A stretch of 64,000 bases of DNA from assembly GCA_030647905.1 (NCBI GenBank), contig JAUSJA010000033.1, positions 186,001 to 250,000 on the forward strand. The letters are read 5' to 3'. Origin of the DNA: Gemmatimonadaceae bacterium. GTDB lineage: Bacteria; Gemmatimonadota; Gemmatimonadetes; Gemmatimonadales; Gemmatimonadaceae. The notes beneath the pieces are model-generated. The model did no database searches. It saw only the letters and a program-made list of their open reading frames with translations, and was not told the DNA's origin. The position numbers were made by a program, and so were the translations under genes. Below, in pieces: positions 1 to 11,605 of the stretch (the stretch's first letter is position 1; the number at the start of each line of letters is the position of its first letter).

Positions 1-627
1 GGCGGTGTGATTGACAACCTTCCGGTCGGGGTAGCGTCTCAGGGAATGGACGCGGTGATCGCTGTGGATACCGGCAGCAGCTCGCTCGTCACGCAGCGCG
101 ACATCGCCCGGAACGGATTCACGGCTATCTACATGCGAGCCGCGACGACGATGATGCACGCCCTGCAGTTGTCTCCGTTGGAGCGATGGGCGGGTCCACC
201 GATGATCCTCGTCAGGCCGCGCGTCTCGCACATCGACTGGTTCAGCTTCACGCAGACCGATGAGTTGATCGAAGCCGGGTACAAGGCGGCGATGGAGGCG
301 CTCAAGCACTTCGACGAGACCCTCGAGGCCGAGAGCGGCATCTTCCCGCGGCGGGCCATGCGCATCTCGGTGAACCGGGAGAAGTGCATCGGGTGCACGC
401 TGTGCGTTGCGCTGGCGCCGCAAGTGATGGCAATGGACGATACCGGCAAGGCGGTTCCGCGGATCCCTGTGGTGGACTGGTCACCCGCTGATGGAGACTT
501 CGTGCATCACTGCCCGACCTACGCGATCGGGGCCGAGCCGGCCGTAGCGAATGGGAAGGAGAACATCCATGAGGCGATTGAAGCCAAAACGCCCGAGGAG
601 AAAGAAGAGCGGCTGGAAACGGCTTGA
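1..627 (+). CDS. Patatin-like phospholipase with C-terminal ferredoxin domain (3' part)
   Basis: The reading frame is open at the window edge, so the 5' part is missing. The first visible residues, GGVIDNLPVG, fit the end of the patatin Asp-Gly-Gly motif, whose Asp would lie just outside. The next ~100 residues look like the patatin C-terminal region. They are followed by a ferredoxin-like segment with CIGCTLC and a distal HHCPTYAI, giving Cys at residues 127, 130, 133 and 169 counted from the GTG at 7, which would hold one 4Fe-4S cluster. The tail is acidic. Patatins are serine acyl hydrolases; fusion to a ferredoxin suggests redox-linked lipid hydrolysis or membrane anchoring of an electron carrier, which is inference. 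Confidence 0.8.
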   Translation, partial: GGVIDNLPVGVASQGMDAVIAVDTGSSSLVTQRDIARNGFTAIYMRAATTMMHALQLSPLERWAGPPMILVRPRVSHIDWFSFTQTDELIEAGYKAAMEALKHFDETLEAESGIFPRRAMRISVNREKCIGCTLCVALAPQVMAMDDTGKAVPRIPVVDWSPADGDFVHHCPTYAIGAEPAVANGKENIHEAIEAKTPEEKEERLETA

Positions 628-661
628 AGGTGAACCGAGCACCCGCCCAACTCCGGATTCC

Positions 662-837
662 GTAGTGGGTCAGTTTCGAGTTGGCAGGATGGAGGCGAGC
701 CGCCCTGCGTGCCACGGAGAATGGAGGCCCTCAGCACCGCACTATGCGTGGTCCCGCAGTTCCCCCAACAACCGTTTTCCTCCGTGTGCTTCGTGTCTTG
801 TGGCAAGTGCAGAGACATGGCTAAACTGACCCACTAC
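662..837. mobile_element. MITE-like insertion with perfect 15-bp terminal inverted repeats
   Basis: The element starts with GTAGTGGGTCAGTTT (662-676) and ends with its exact reverse complement (823-837). It is flanked by a 10-bp direct repeat, TCCGGATTCC, at 652-661 and 838-847, which reads as a target-site duplication. The 176-bp interior has no credible ORF, so the element is non-autonomous. It lies between the patatin gene and the likely acnA promoter and accounts for nearly half of that 348-base gap. Duplications of 10-12 bp are known for the IS4 superfamily, but I cannot assign the family from the sequence. Confidence 0.85.
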
Positions 838-860
838 TCCGGATTCCACCACGACACGCG

Positions 861-889
861 TTCGTCTCGCGATATGCTACATTTAGAAT
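861..889 (+). promoter_or_regulatory. Possible sigma70-type promoter of acnA
   Basis: A good -10 candidate, TAGAAT (884-889), lies 17 bp after a weak -35 candidate TTCGTC (861-866). This would give an untranslated leader of about 80 nt before acnA. It begins 14 bp downstream of the MITE-like element's target duplication, so the insertion has changed what lies just upstream of this promoter. Confidence 0.4.
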
Positions 890-975
890 AGCCTGACGCC
901 CGCCAAAACCCAGGGCGCCAGTGGCTCAGAGCAACCGGCCAGCGCACGGCGCGGCCTGTTCCAGAGAAAGACACC

Positions 976-3759
<2,784 letters not shown>

Positions 3760-4392
3760 CTACCCGGCCATCTCCGTCTTCTTCCTGGTGAAGCGGAGCC
3801 GCGGAATCGCATCGTGTATCTGCTCGGTGACTTCGCGCTGCATGCGCACCGGATCGAGAGGCTGCAGCATGTCCCTCAATTCGGGATCGTTCCCCACGGT
3901 ATGGCCCAGCCGGGTGTACAGCCCCGCAATGAGATGCAGTGTCTTGGTGACCTCTTCCTCGATGCGGAGATTTATCTGAAGAGCCAGCTCTTCCCTCAAC
4001 TCGCCAATCGCCGACTCCCTGCTCTGGCTCATGAGCACGAAAATGGACAGGAAGATGGCCTCGAGTGAGACGATCATCGTCAGAAGTCCGTACGGGAACG
4101 GATCGAACTTCGGAAGAGCCGTGAATTTGCTGTTCCAGACAAGCCAGGTTGTAAACGCGACCGCGTGAGCGACGAAAAAACCGGTCGAGCTCGCGAGGCG
4201 CGTCAGCCAGTCCGCAGCGACCTGCATCCGTGTGTGCTCGCCGGAGTGTTGCGCCTTGATGGCGCGAAAGGTGGTGTGAATGCGGCTGCTACGCCGGGTA
4301 CGCCGGTCGTATCCCGCCGGCAGCGGGCTTCCATGCTGCGTCCTCAGCATCTCCGGCAGAATCGTGTCTTGGTTGAGGTCGTCTTCGGTCAT
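3760..4392 (-). CDS. DUF1003 membrane protein
   Basis: A 210-residue protein with two hydrophobic segments near residues 75-95 and 105-130, ending in the family signature LSLEAIFLSIFVLMSQSR. An Arg/Glu-rich cytoplasmic tail follows (IGELREELALQINLRIEEEV). This matches DUF1003, a family of unknown function often found near ion-transport genes. I start at the ATG at 4392; a TTG at 4431 would add 13 residues. No clear Shine-Dalgarno is visible for either. The neighbouring upstream sequence on the same strand is an NRAMP remnant, so the two may once have been an ion-transport pair. Confidence 0.85.
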   Translation of the reverse strand: MTEDDLNQDTILPEMLRTQHGSPLPAGYDRRTRRSSRIHTTFRAIKAQHSGEHTRMQVAADWLTRLASSTGFFVAHAVAFTTWLVWNSKFTALPKFDPFPYGLLTMIVSLEAIFLSIFVLMSQSRESAIGELREELALQINLRIEEEVTKTLHLIAGLYTRLGHTVGNDPELRDMLQPLDPVRMQREVTEQIHDAIPRLRFTRKKTEMAG

Positions 4393-4458
4393 GGCAATTG
4401 GTCGAGGATGTTGATGGCTACTGAAACACAAAGAGTCCGAATATCGCGATGAACATCG

Positions 4459-4767
4459 CTAAAGTGGCCGCCGAAAGTGGGTCAACCCACGCGAATGCGG
4501 CGTGAGTGATGTGGTGAGAATGATAAAATACATCGCGACATTCGATGCGAACGTGCCAATCCCTACGTCCAGCTTTCTTCGCTGGATCTCGAACTTCGAC
4601 GCGCCGATCCGATCCACCACGCGCCGCCTTCCGATGAGCTTCTCCTCCTCCACTTCCTGAGACGTCTGCCAGAAGCCCTTACTGGCCGCATCCTCGCGAG
4701 TCTTCGTACGCCTGTCGCTTCCGCGGAGCAGAATCTCCGCAGGCCGTTTTTTCGGGAGAACCTTCAA
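4459..4767 (-). pseudogene. Remnant of an NRAMP-family divalent metal transporter
   Basis: The translation from about 4674 down to 4497 gives FWQTSQEVEEEK, then GASKFEIQRRKLDVGIG, then a membrane segment ending MYFIILTTSLT. This is the central region of NRAMP (SLC11) metal transporters, normally 400-470 residues long. Both ends are unrelated sequence, and only about 60 residues of homology remain. The 3' break runs into TTGACCCACTTTCGGCGG on the minus strand, which resembles the end of an IS21-type element from memory. A transporter cannot be made from this fragment. The 102-codon frame around it is probably fortuitous. Confidence 0.75.
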
Positions 4768-4829
4768 TCGGATCGCAAGTCTGGTGGAAGGTTTCGAAAT
4801 CGGGGTAAACGTACCAGCTTTCAGAAGCC

Positions 4830-5744
4830 ATGAATACGACAGTCACCGTCGGATTGATCCAGGAGTCCGTGACCTCCGACGCGAACGCAAATGTCGAGCG
4901 CGCCGTCGAGCGGGTGCGCGAGGCGGCCTCGCGCGGAGTACAGATCATCTGCCTCCAGGAACTCTTCAACGCCCCCTATTTCTGCAAGGCGCAGAAGTCC
5001 GAGCGCTTCGACCTCGCCGAGCCGATTCCGGGCCCAGCGGTGGAGCGGATGCAGAAGGTCGCGCAGGAGCTCGAGGTTGTTCTGATCGTTCCGGTCTTCG
5101 AGCGGCAGGCCGCAGGTGTGTATCGCAATTCAGCCGCGATTGTCGACGCCGACGGATCCATGCTCGGCGTGTATCGCAAGATGCACATCCCCGACGATCC
5201 GCTGTTCTACGAGAAGTACTACTTCACCCCCGGCGACTCGAACGTCTCGTACGATGGCGCGCACAAAGGGGCGAGCGGGTTCTGCGTGTGGAACACCCGC
5301 TACGCGAAGATCGGCGTGCTGATCTGCTGGGATCAATGGTATCCGGAGGCGGCGCGCATCAACGCCCTGCTCGGCGCCGAGATTCTTTTCTATCCGACGG
5401 CGATCGGGTGGCATCCCTCGGAGAAGGCGGAGTTCGGCAAGGCGCAGGTGGATGCATGGCGGACGGCGCAGCGCGCGCACGCAATCGCCAACGGCGTGTT
5501 CGTCGCGTCTCCGAACCGTGTCGGCCACGAGGACGAGGAAGGGACGGACGGCATTGAGTTCTTCGGTCATTCGTTCATCTCCGATCCGTTCGGGCGCATT
5601 CTCACCGAAGCGGGTACGGAGCCGGCGGTTCTGGTCGCCGAGTGCGACCGCAGGCTGATCGAGGATACGCGTCGCAACTGGCCGTTCCTGCGGGATCGGC
5701 GGATAGACGCCTACGGCCCGATTCTCAACAGGTACATCGGATGA
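4830..5744 (+). CDS. aguB: N-carbamoylputrescine amidase
   Basis: Hydrolyses N-carbamoylputrescine to putrescine, CO2 and ammonia, the last step from agmatine. The 304-residue nitrilase-fold protein shows the catalytic Glu44 (CLQELFNAPYF), Lys117 (YRKMHIPDDP) and Cys166 (GVLICWDQWYPEAA). The region after the cysteine, ILFYPTAIGWHPSEK, is typical of AguB. It is the first gene of a plus-strand run and overlaps aguA by ATGA. No strong Shine-Dalgarno or promoter is visible in the short gap before it. Other nitrilase-family amidases are possible, but the aguA partner makes this assignment firm. Confidence 0.95.
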   Translation: MNTTVTVGLIQESVTSDANANVERAVERVREAASRGVQIICLQELFNAPYFCKAQKSERFDLAEPIPGPAVERMQKVAQELEVVLIVPVFERQAAGVYRNSAAIVDADGSMLGVYRKMHIPDDPLFYEKYYFTPGDSNVSYDGAHKGASGFCVWNTRYAKIGVLICWDQWYPEAARINALLGAEILFYPTAIGWHPSEKAEFGKAQVDAWRTAQRAHAIANGVFVASPNRVGHEDEEGTDGIEFFGHSFISDPFGRILTEAGTEPAVLVAECDRRLIEDTRRNWPFLRDRRIDAYGPILNRYIG

Positions 5745-6868
5745 CAGCCGCGAAGCCCGCGGTGGCACCGTGGGCTGTCGTGACATCGTCACATCCTGCC
5801 GGAAGTCGCATCATGCCGGCGGAATGGGAGCGCCATGATGCCACGTGGATCGCGTGGCCGCACGACGAGCCGGACTGGCCCGGCAAGCTGGGTGCGATTC
5901 CGTGGGTGTACGCGGAAATAGTTCGTGCGCTGCACACGCACGAGCGCGTCGAGATTCTCTGTCATGACGAATCCGTCCGAAACGCGGCAAGAGTGGCGCT
6001 CGATGCTCACGCCGTGGACTCCGCCGGGTACCGTCTGCATCTGGTACCGAACGACCGGGTGTGGCTACGCGATTCGGCTCCGACGTTCGTGTGGAACGAG
6101 ACCGGCGCGATAGAGATGGTGAACTGGCGCTTCAACGGGTGGGCCAAGTACCACAACTACACGCGCGACGAGAGGGTCGGCGAGGCGGTGGAGAAGATCA
6201 CCGGCCTCCCGCGCGTGACGGCGAAGCGCCCCGACGACGGCTCGTGGCTCGTCATCGAGGGTGGCGGCATCGAGACGGACGGCGCCGGATCGCTGCTAGT
6301 GACCGAGGAATGGCTGCTGAGCGACGTCCAGATCCGGAATCCCGGCATGACGCGGCAGGACTACGAATCGGCGTTCGCCGAGTATCTCGGCATCACCAAT
6401 ACCATTTGGCTGGGCGAGGGATGCGTCGGTGACGACACGCACGGTCATATAGATGACATCGCGCGGTTCGCTGCCCCGGGGGTCGTGCTGCTGGCGTACG
6501 AGGATGATCCTGCCGATGCCAATCACCCCCAGTCGGCTGATAACCTGTCGCGACTGGAAAGCGCGGCGAAGCGCAGTCCGTTGCGGGTCGTCCGCCTGCC
6601 CTACCCCCGGCCGGTCATCATGGAAGGTCAGCGCTTGCCGGCGAGCTACGCGAATTTCTACATCGCCAACGACGTGGTGCTCGTTCCGACATTCAACGAT
6701 CCGAACGACCGCGTCGCGCTGGAGATGATCGCGCGCGAGTTTTCTGGCCGCGAAGTCGTGGGAATACACGCCGTGGATCTGGTATGGGGACTCGGCACGT
6801 TGCATTGCCTCACACAGCAGCAGCCGGCTCCCACCGGTAATGATTCTGGCAGCGGAAGCGCTGTGTGA
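5741..6868 (+). CDS. aguA: Agmatine deiminase
   Basis: Converts agmatine to N-carbamoylputrescine and ammonia. The 375-residue protein begins at the ATG of an ATGA overlap with aguB, which argues against the longer upstream frame. It contains PAEWERHDATWIAWP near the N-terminus, the mid-protein GGGIETDG motif, and the catalytic cysteine at about C356 in LGTLHCLTQQ. The stop overlaps the next gene's GTG (GTGA). Together with aguB it forms an arginine-decarboxylase-dependent route to putrescine; no decarboxylase lies in this window. Confidence 0.96.
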   Translation: MTAAKPAVAPWAVVTSSHPAGSRIMPAEWERHDATWIAWPHDEPDWPGKLGAIPWVYAEIVRALHTHERVEILCHDESVRNAARVALDAHAVDSAGYRLHLVPNDRVWLRDSAPTFVWNETGAIEMVNWRFNGWAKYHNYTRDERVGEAVEKITGLPRVTAKRPDDGSWLVIEGGGIETDGAGSLLVTEEWLLSDVQIRNPGMTRQDYESAFAEYLGITNTIWLGEGCVGDDTHGHIDDIARFAAPGVVLLAYEDDPADANHPQSADNLSRLESAAKRSPLRVVRLPYPRPVIMEGQRLPASYANFYIANDVVLVPTFNDPNDRVALEMIAREFSGREVVGIHAVDLVWGLGTLHCLTQQQPAPTGNDSGSGSAV

Positions 6869-7302
6869 ACTCAGGGTCGCCGGAAGCGGTCCGCTCCGGC
6901 TTGCCGGGTCGCCCTTATACGGTGGTGTACGACGGTCACTGCAACGTATGCAGGAGACTCGTGCGGATGGTCACCAAATGGGACAGGCGCGGCGACCTGG
7001 AGATTCTTCCTTCACAGACGCCGGGTCTTCACGCACGCTTTCAGTGGATTCCGGCGCACGCCTTTCTCGAATCGGTGCAGGTGGTCGAGAACGGAACTGG
7101 ATTGACGTGGCAGGGCGCGGCCGCACTCGAGCGGCTCCTCGATACCCTGCCGAAGGGACCGCTCATCTCGTGGATTTTCTCGATTCCATTCGCGCGGCCG
7201 ATCGTCGAGCGATTCTACCGCTGGTTCGCGCGTAATCGGTACCGGCTCGGCTGCGGAGAGCACTGCCAGCTCCGCGAGCCGAACCTCGACTGCAAGGGTT
7301 GA
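6865..7302 (+). CDS. DUF393 (DCC family) thiol-disulfide oxidoreductase-like protein
   Basis: A 145-residue protein with YDGHCNVC (C26, C29) near the N-terminus, which matches the YDGxCxxC thioredoxin-like motif of the DUF393 family. The C-terminal FYRWFARNRYRLGCGEHC adds further cysteines. It starts with GTG in a GTGA overlap with aguA and so is translationally coupled to polyamine synthesis. A functional link to putrescine is not established. Members are thought to be small redox proteins; the substrate is unknown. Confidence 0.85.
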   Translation: MNSGSPEAVRSGLPGRPYTVVYDGHCNVCRRLVRMVTKWDRRGDLEILPSQTPGLHARFQWIPAHAFLESVQVVENGTGLTWQGAAALERLLDTLPKGPLISWIFSIPFARPIVERFYRWFARNRYRLGCGEHCQLREPNLDCKG

Positions 7303-7396
7303 AGTAGCGACTGAGAAGCCATCGGCCCGTGACCACGCCCCGCCACCCTCGTCCAATTGACGGGTGGGGATGCACCGCGCCCCTTCGGAGAAATAC

Positions 7397-8533
7397 TTGA
7401 GACTCACGGGACTTTTCATCGGTCTGGCCTTTGTCGCGGGATGCAGCAAGGGCACGAACTCATATACGGTAGGCGCCGCGGGTCCCTGGAAGGAGGGATA
7501 CGGCGTCATGAGCCGCCGCGGGATCGATCTTGCGGTAGATGAGATCAACCGCAACGGCGGGATCAACGGCGTACCGCTCAAGGTCGTTCCCCGCGACGAC
7601 GAGGCCAACAGTGCTCGGGCGGCGGCGATCGCACAGGAGTTCGTCGCCGATCCGAGCGTGCTTGCAGTGATCGGCCACGTCAACTCGGGTGCGATGCTCG
7701 CCGCGGCCCACATCTATGACGGCCAGCTGACCGCGGTCGCGACCACGGCGTCTTCGCCGGATCTCACCGGGGTGTCGAAATGGACCTTTCGCGTCATCTC
7801 GAGCGATTCGCTCAACGGCGTCATTCTCGCGCGGTTCGCATCGCGCATCGGCGGTACGTCGGCCGACCTGAAGCAGGCGTCGGTTCTCTACGAGAACGAT
7901 TCCTATGGACGCGGTCTGGCTGACGCGTTCCGGCGCGCCTTCCGCGGCACGATCATCAGCTTCGATCCGATCAGCGAGCACCTGGATCCCGAGCCGTTCG
8001 TGTCGTACCTGAAAATGCGCCGGCCCGGCATCGTGTTCGTCGCCGGGCGCGAGACGTCTGCGCTGCGTCTTCTCCGTGAAGCGAGGCGGCAGGGGCTCGA
8101 GGCCGTATTCATCGGCGGCGACGGTTGGCAGAGCATCGTGTCCGACACGGCGGCGTCGAACGGCGCCTACGTCGGTACGTCGTTCAACGCCGAGGACCCG
8201 AGTCCCGAGGTTCAGCGGTTCGTGAAGGCTTTCCGCGGGAAATACCAGACGAAACCTGACGCATTCGCCGCGCTCGCCTACGACGCGACCCAGCTGATCG
8301 CCCAGGCCCTGGCGAAGAAAGGCGCGAACCGGGCGGGCGTACGCGACTATCTGGCGTCCCTCAACTCGGCCAACGCGTTCGACGGGGTGACTGGACCGAT
8401 CTATTTCAATAGCAGCGGAGATCCCATAGGGATGGGATTCCATGTCGCACAGGTGGTCTCGGGGACGCTCACGTCGAGCGGCTCCCGCATTGCGGCGGTC
8501 GTTCCTGTTCCTCCAGCGCAGGCGCATCCATGA
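7397..8533 (+). CDS. Type 1 periplasmic binding protein, LivJ-like lipoprotein
   Basis: A branched-chain amino acid (LivJ/LivK) type substrate-binding protein. I choose the TTG at 7397 because GGAG lies at 7387-7390, 6 nt before it, and the peptide then has a compact signal sequence with lipobox FVAGC (Cys16). Alternative starts are GTG 7364 and ATG 7370. The early [22 protein letters not shown] segment is characteristic of the family, as is [13 protein letters not shown]. No permease or ATPase genes accompany it. Instead it overlaps a chemoreceptor gene by ATGA. The ligand may be an amino acid or related small molecule, which is inference. Confidence 0.88.
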   Translation: MRLTGLFIGLAFVAGCSKGTNSYTVGAAGPWKEGYGVMSRRGIDLAVDEINRNGGINGVPLKVVPRDDEANSARAAAIAQEFVADPSVLAVIGHVNSGAMLAAAHIYDGQLTAVATTASSPDLTGVSKWTFRVISSDSLNGVILARFASRIGGTSADLKQASVLYENDSYGRGLADAFRRAFRGTIISFDPISEHLDPEPFVSYLKMRRPGIVFVAGRETSALRLLREARRQGLEAVFIGGDGWQSIVSDTAASNGAYVGTSFNAEDPSPEVQRFVKAFRGKYQTKPDAFAALAYDATQLIAQALAKKGANRAGVRDYLASLNSANAFDGVTGPIYFNSSGDPIGMGFHVAQVVSGTLTSSGSRIAAVVPVPPAQAHP

Positions 8534-10248
8534 CCAGCCGCTTCAATCCGACCCAGACGATCCGCCGCACGCTCGGGCTCGGATTCGCGCTCCTCATCCT
8601 CCTGCTTCTTCAGGCGGGATTCGTGGGCTGGGCGTCCATCTCCAATCTTTCCGATGAAGTCGGCGTGACATTCCGTCATGCCAACGACGTCACGCAACAG
8701 TCCGCGCGGTTCTCGCACGTCATAACGCAGGAAGTGCAGGCGGCGACAACGTATCTCTCCGACGCCGACCCGGTATCGGAGGCGGATTTCCGCCGTCTTG
8801 GCCTCGAAGCCCACAAGCTTCACCGCTCGTTCACCTCGCAGCGCACGGAGCTGGCGGGCGAAGTGGCCAACACGATCGCGGTGGACGGCCGTCTCGCCGA
8901 AGTGGAGAACGCTTTCGCGATCGCGCATCGTCTGAGTGATCTCGGACGTACCGAAGAGGCGCGGGACCAGACGCGGGTCGCCCGGCGGCTCGTCGGACAG
9001 CTGCTGGTGGAGCTCCAGCGCGTAGACAAGGCGAACAATCTCGCCTTCATTCGCGCCTCGGACGCGCTGAACGAGCACGCGATCAAGCGCTCGGCGCTTC
9101 TTATCTCGGTGATCGGCTTCGCGCTGCTGCTCGCATTCATCATCGTGATACGCACATCGCGGGAGATAGGGCGCCCGCTTCGGGCCCTCGTTCGTCACGC
9201 CTTGCAGCTGAGCCGTGGCAATCTGCTCAATCGGACGCCGACACCGGGCATGCCCGGCGAATTCCGCATGCTCGCGGACGCGATGAACCACGCCAGTGAA
9301 TCGCTGTCGCGCGTCGTGTCCGGCGCGGCTCATACCGCCGATGACGTCGCGCGCTCCGCGGGCGATCTCGCATCGGCGTCAAAGCAGATCGCCGATTCAG
9401 CCGGACAGGTCGCGGAGGCGGTCGGCGAGGTCTCTCTCGGCGCCGAGTCGCAGGTGCAGCAGCTGAAGAGCGTAAACGACACGCTCGACGGCATTCGCGC
9501 CCGGGCCGACGGAATGGTCGCGGGAGCGGGCGAAGTTCATGCCCTCGCGGGGGCGATCGAATCGGAGGCCGAATCGAAGCGGTCGGAAGTCGAACGGGCG
9601 CTGCAGATTCTTCTCGACGTGAGGAACGTGGTGCAGAAGGCGGCGGCGGAAGTGAGCGGCCTCACCGCGACGGCGGCCGAGATCAATGGATTCGTCGTCT
9701 CGGTCAGTCGGATCGCCGAGCAGACGAACCTCCTGGCTCTGAACGCATCAATCGAAGCGGCACGCGCCGGCCCGGCCGGACGCGGCTTCGCGGTCGTTGC
9801 CGCGGAAGTCGCGAAGCTCGCCGACCAGACGCAGACCGCCGCCGACGACGTCGTGCGCCTGACAGAAGCGGTGGCGACGCGGGTGACGACGACTTCGCGC
9901 GCGATGGAAGGCAGCGCATCTCATGTCGTCGAGATCGAGCGCGTCGCCCGCGAGCTGAGCGGTGCACTCGCGACAATCGTCGCCGCCGCTGAGCGGACGA
10001 GGCACAGCGCCGCCGCGGTGTCGTCGGCCGCCGAGGAGAACGTACGAGCCGTCGAGGGCGTGGTGGAGAACCTGACTCTGGTAGCGAAGACCGCCGAGAG
10101 TCACGCCGCGGCAGCGATGCAGGTTAGCGCGTCAACAGAGGAGCAGAGCGCCGCGTGCGAGCAGATGACGAGCGCATCGACTCAGCTCCTGGTCGGGAGC
10201 AGGCAGCTCAAGTCACTGGTCGGCGAGCTTCGCACCGCGGCCGCCTGA
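8530..10248 (+). CDS. Methyl-accepting chemotaxis protein
   Basis: A 572-residue transmembrane chemoreceptor. Membrane helix 1 is at about residues 15-36, followed by a ~150-residue helical sensor region. Membrane helix 2 is at about 189-208, with a HAMP domain to about 262. The long coiled-coil signalling domain has its hairpin tip near residues 395-433 ([18 protein letters not shown], then [11 protein letters not shown]). The tip reads AGPAGRGF where AGEAGRGF is usual. No C-terminal pentapeptide for CheR/CheB tethering is seen. The ATGA overlap with the binding-protein gene suggests the lipoprotein presents ligand to this receptor. Confidence 0.93.
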   Translation: MTSRFNPTQTIRRTLGLGFALLILLLLQAGFVGWASISNLSDEVGVTFRHANDVTQQSARFSHVITQEVQAATTYLSDADPVSEADFRRLGLEAHKLHRSFTSQRTELAGEVANTIAVDGRLAEVENAFAIAHRLSDLGRTEEARDQTRVARRLVGQLLVELQRVDKANNLAFIRASDALNEHAIKRSALLISVIGFALLLAFIIVIRTSREIGRPLRALVRHALQLSRGNLLNRTPTPGMPGEFRMLADAMNHASESLSRVVSGAAHTADDVARSAGDLASASKQIADSAGQVAEAVGEVSLGAESQVQQLKSVNDTLDGIRARADGMVAGAGEVHALAGAIESEAESKRSEVERALQILLDVRNVVQKAAAEVSGLTATAAEINGFVVSVSRIAEQTNLLALNASIEAARAGPAGRGFAVVAAEVAKLADQTQTAADDVVRLTEAVATRVTTTSRAMEGSASHVVEIERVARELSGALATIVAAAERTRHSAAAVSSAAEENVRAVEGVVENLTLVAKTAESHAAAAMQVSASTEEQSAACEQMTSASTQLLVGSRQLKSLVGELRTAAA

Positions 10249-10252
10249 CTGA

Positions 10253-10308
10253 CCGTTACCCGTTGCCCGTTACCCGTTGCCCGTTACCCGCTACCCGCTA
10301 CCCGTTGT
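10253..10308. repeat. Eight tandem heptamers, CCGTTAC/CCGTTGC/CCGCTAC
   Basis: Immediately after the chemoreceptor stop, eight 7-bp units run head to tail with T/C and A/G variation at two positions. There is no ORF and no obvious terminator fold. Simple tandem arrays like this can change copy number by slippage. The array lies between convergent genes. Confidence 0.8.
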
Positions 10309-10350
10309 CTTGAGCCATTCCGAAATCTCTCCCTCGGGTGAGATGAACGT

Positions 10351-11571
10351 CTACTGCACACAGGCGGCGGCCGGATCTCCGACAGGCTTGTCCACCTTCG
10401 GACGGTGATCGAGGTTCGCGACGCGCACGGCAATGTCGCGGACGAAGTCGGCCACACGCGTCATATGGTCGTAGTCTATGTACTGCGGCTCGTCCGTTAA
10501 CTGATGGTAGTCCGGGTGCAGGCCCGTCGTGAAGAAAGCGATCGGGATGCCGTACCGGGCATACATGTAGTGGTCGCTACGGCAGTAGATGCGCTCGGGG
10601 TGCCCGTTGGCATCGAACTGGTAATCGAATTTGAACGGCCTCGGGCTCGCCGAGTTCGCCTGCTCGACGATGTCGCCGAGCTCGGTGGACACGCGGCGCG
10701 AGCCGACGATCTGCAGATAGTCGGGGCCGCCGCCGGCGATGTCAGCGGCGCTTCCGCGTCCCACCATGTCCATGTTGAGCTGGGCGACTATCTGATCCCG
10801 CGGAACGGTCGGATGGTCGGTGAACCACTTCGACCCGAGCAGACCCTTCTCCTCGCCCGTGTGCCATACGAAGATGACCGATCGCTTCGGCTTGACCGGC
10901 GCGGAAGCAAGCGCCTCGGCGATCTCCAGCACTGTCACAGTGCCTGATCCATCGTCGTCGGCACCGTTGCTGATCGAGTCGAGACGTGTCGGACGAATCC
11001 TGCGAAGACTGTCCACGTTGATGTGGATCACCGCGCGAAGCGAATCGCGGAGCGCGCGCTTGCTTCTGTCCCAGACCGGCGCGCCGAGCCGCGTGAGCTC
11101 GATGTTGTAGGCGCGCAGCGAATCGTGATCCACTGCCGTCGTGCGGGTGCCGATGTGATCGTTGTGCGCTCCAATGGCGACGTATTCGTTGCGGAGCACT
11201 GGATCACTCCCTCGCAGGATGGCGATTACGTTTCTCGCCGTGCCCGGCGGGGCGTCGCCCGCGAAACGCGCTGACGTGGACTGCATGTCCTGGAAATACG
11301 TCCCGTTCTCACCACCGGGCTCGAGCCCCATCCGCGCCACTTCGGCGGCGATGTACGTCGTGGCTTTCTGGTTTCCGATCGTCCCCGTCTCGCGACCCAT
11401 CATCGAGTCGTCGGCGTAAGTGTAAAGGCGCGTCCGGAGATCGCCAACGGTGATTCCCGGAGAAGTCCCACGTGGTGAGGGCGAGCTGCGCACAACCTGC
11501 TGGGCGCACGCGGTGACTGCCGCTGCCGCGGCGATGAACGACATGGTGCGCAGTGTTTCCGAACGTTTCAC
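10351..11571 (-). CDS. M28-family zinc aminopeptidase, lipoprotein
   Basis: A secreted zinc-dependent exopeptidase of about 406 residues. The GTG at 11571 is preceded by GGGAGAAGAGAA, a good Shine-Dalgarno, and gives a signal sequence with lipobox AVTAC. The dinuclear zinc site is readable in order: GAHNDHIG (His), GADDDGSGT (Asp), TGEEKGLLG (Glu pair), NMDMVGRG (Asp) and CRSDHYMY (His). The start sits 34 bp from the divergent queC start, so the two promoters must overlap. Likely role: release of amino acids from peptides at the cell surface. Confidence 0.92.
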   Translation of the reverse strand: MKRSETLRTMSFIAAAAAVTACAQQVVRSSPSPRGTSPGITVGDLRTRLYTYADDSMMGRETGTIGNQKATTYIAAEVARMGLEPGGENGTYFQDMQSTSARFAGDAPPGTARNVIAILRGSDPVLRNEYVAIGAHNDHIGTRTTAVDHDSLRAYNIELTRLGAPVWDRSKRALRDSLRAVIHINVDSLRRIRPTRLDSISNGADDDGSGTVTVLEIAEALASAPVKPKRSVIFVWHTGEEKGLLGSKWFTDHPTVPRDQIVAQLNMDMVGRGSAADIAGGGPDYLQIVGSRRVSTELGDIVEQANSASPRPFKFDYQFDANGHPERIYCRSDHYMYARYGIPIAFFTTGLHPDYHQLTDEPQYIDYDHMTRVADFVRDIAVRVANLDHRPKVDKPVGDPAAACVQ

Positions 11572-11592
11572 TTCTCTTCTCCCTTTGACGTT

Positions 11593-11598
11593 TATCTT
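11593..11598 (+). promoter_or_regulatory. -10-like hexamer just upstream of queC (possible leaderless start)
   Basis: TATCTT ends 7 nt before the queC ATG at 11606, so transcription would start at or beside the start codon. No Shine-Dalgarno is visible and no clear -35 can be picked. Confidence 0.4.
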
Positions 11599-11605
11599 AA
11601 AGATC

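Noticed and set aside
741-822. Gene inside the MITE-like element
   Set aside because: The short frames there have no Shine-Dalgarno and no sensible composition; phrases like CCTCCGTGTGCTTCGTGTC look like repeat DNA rather than coding sequence.
10253-10308. CRISPR array
   Set aside because: Units are 7 bp and contiguous without spacers; no cas genes exist in the window.
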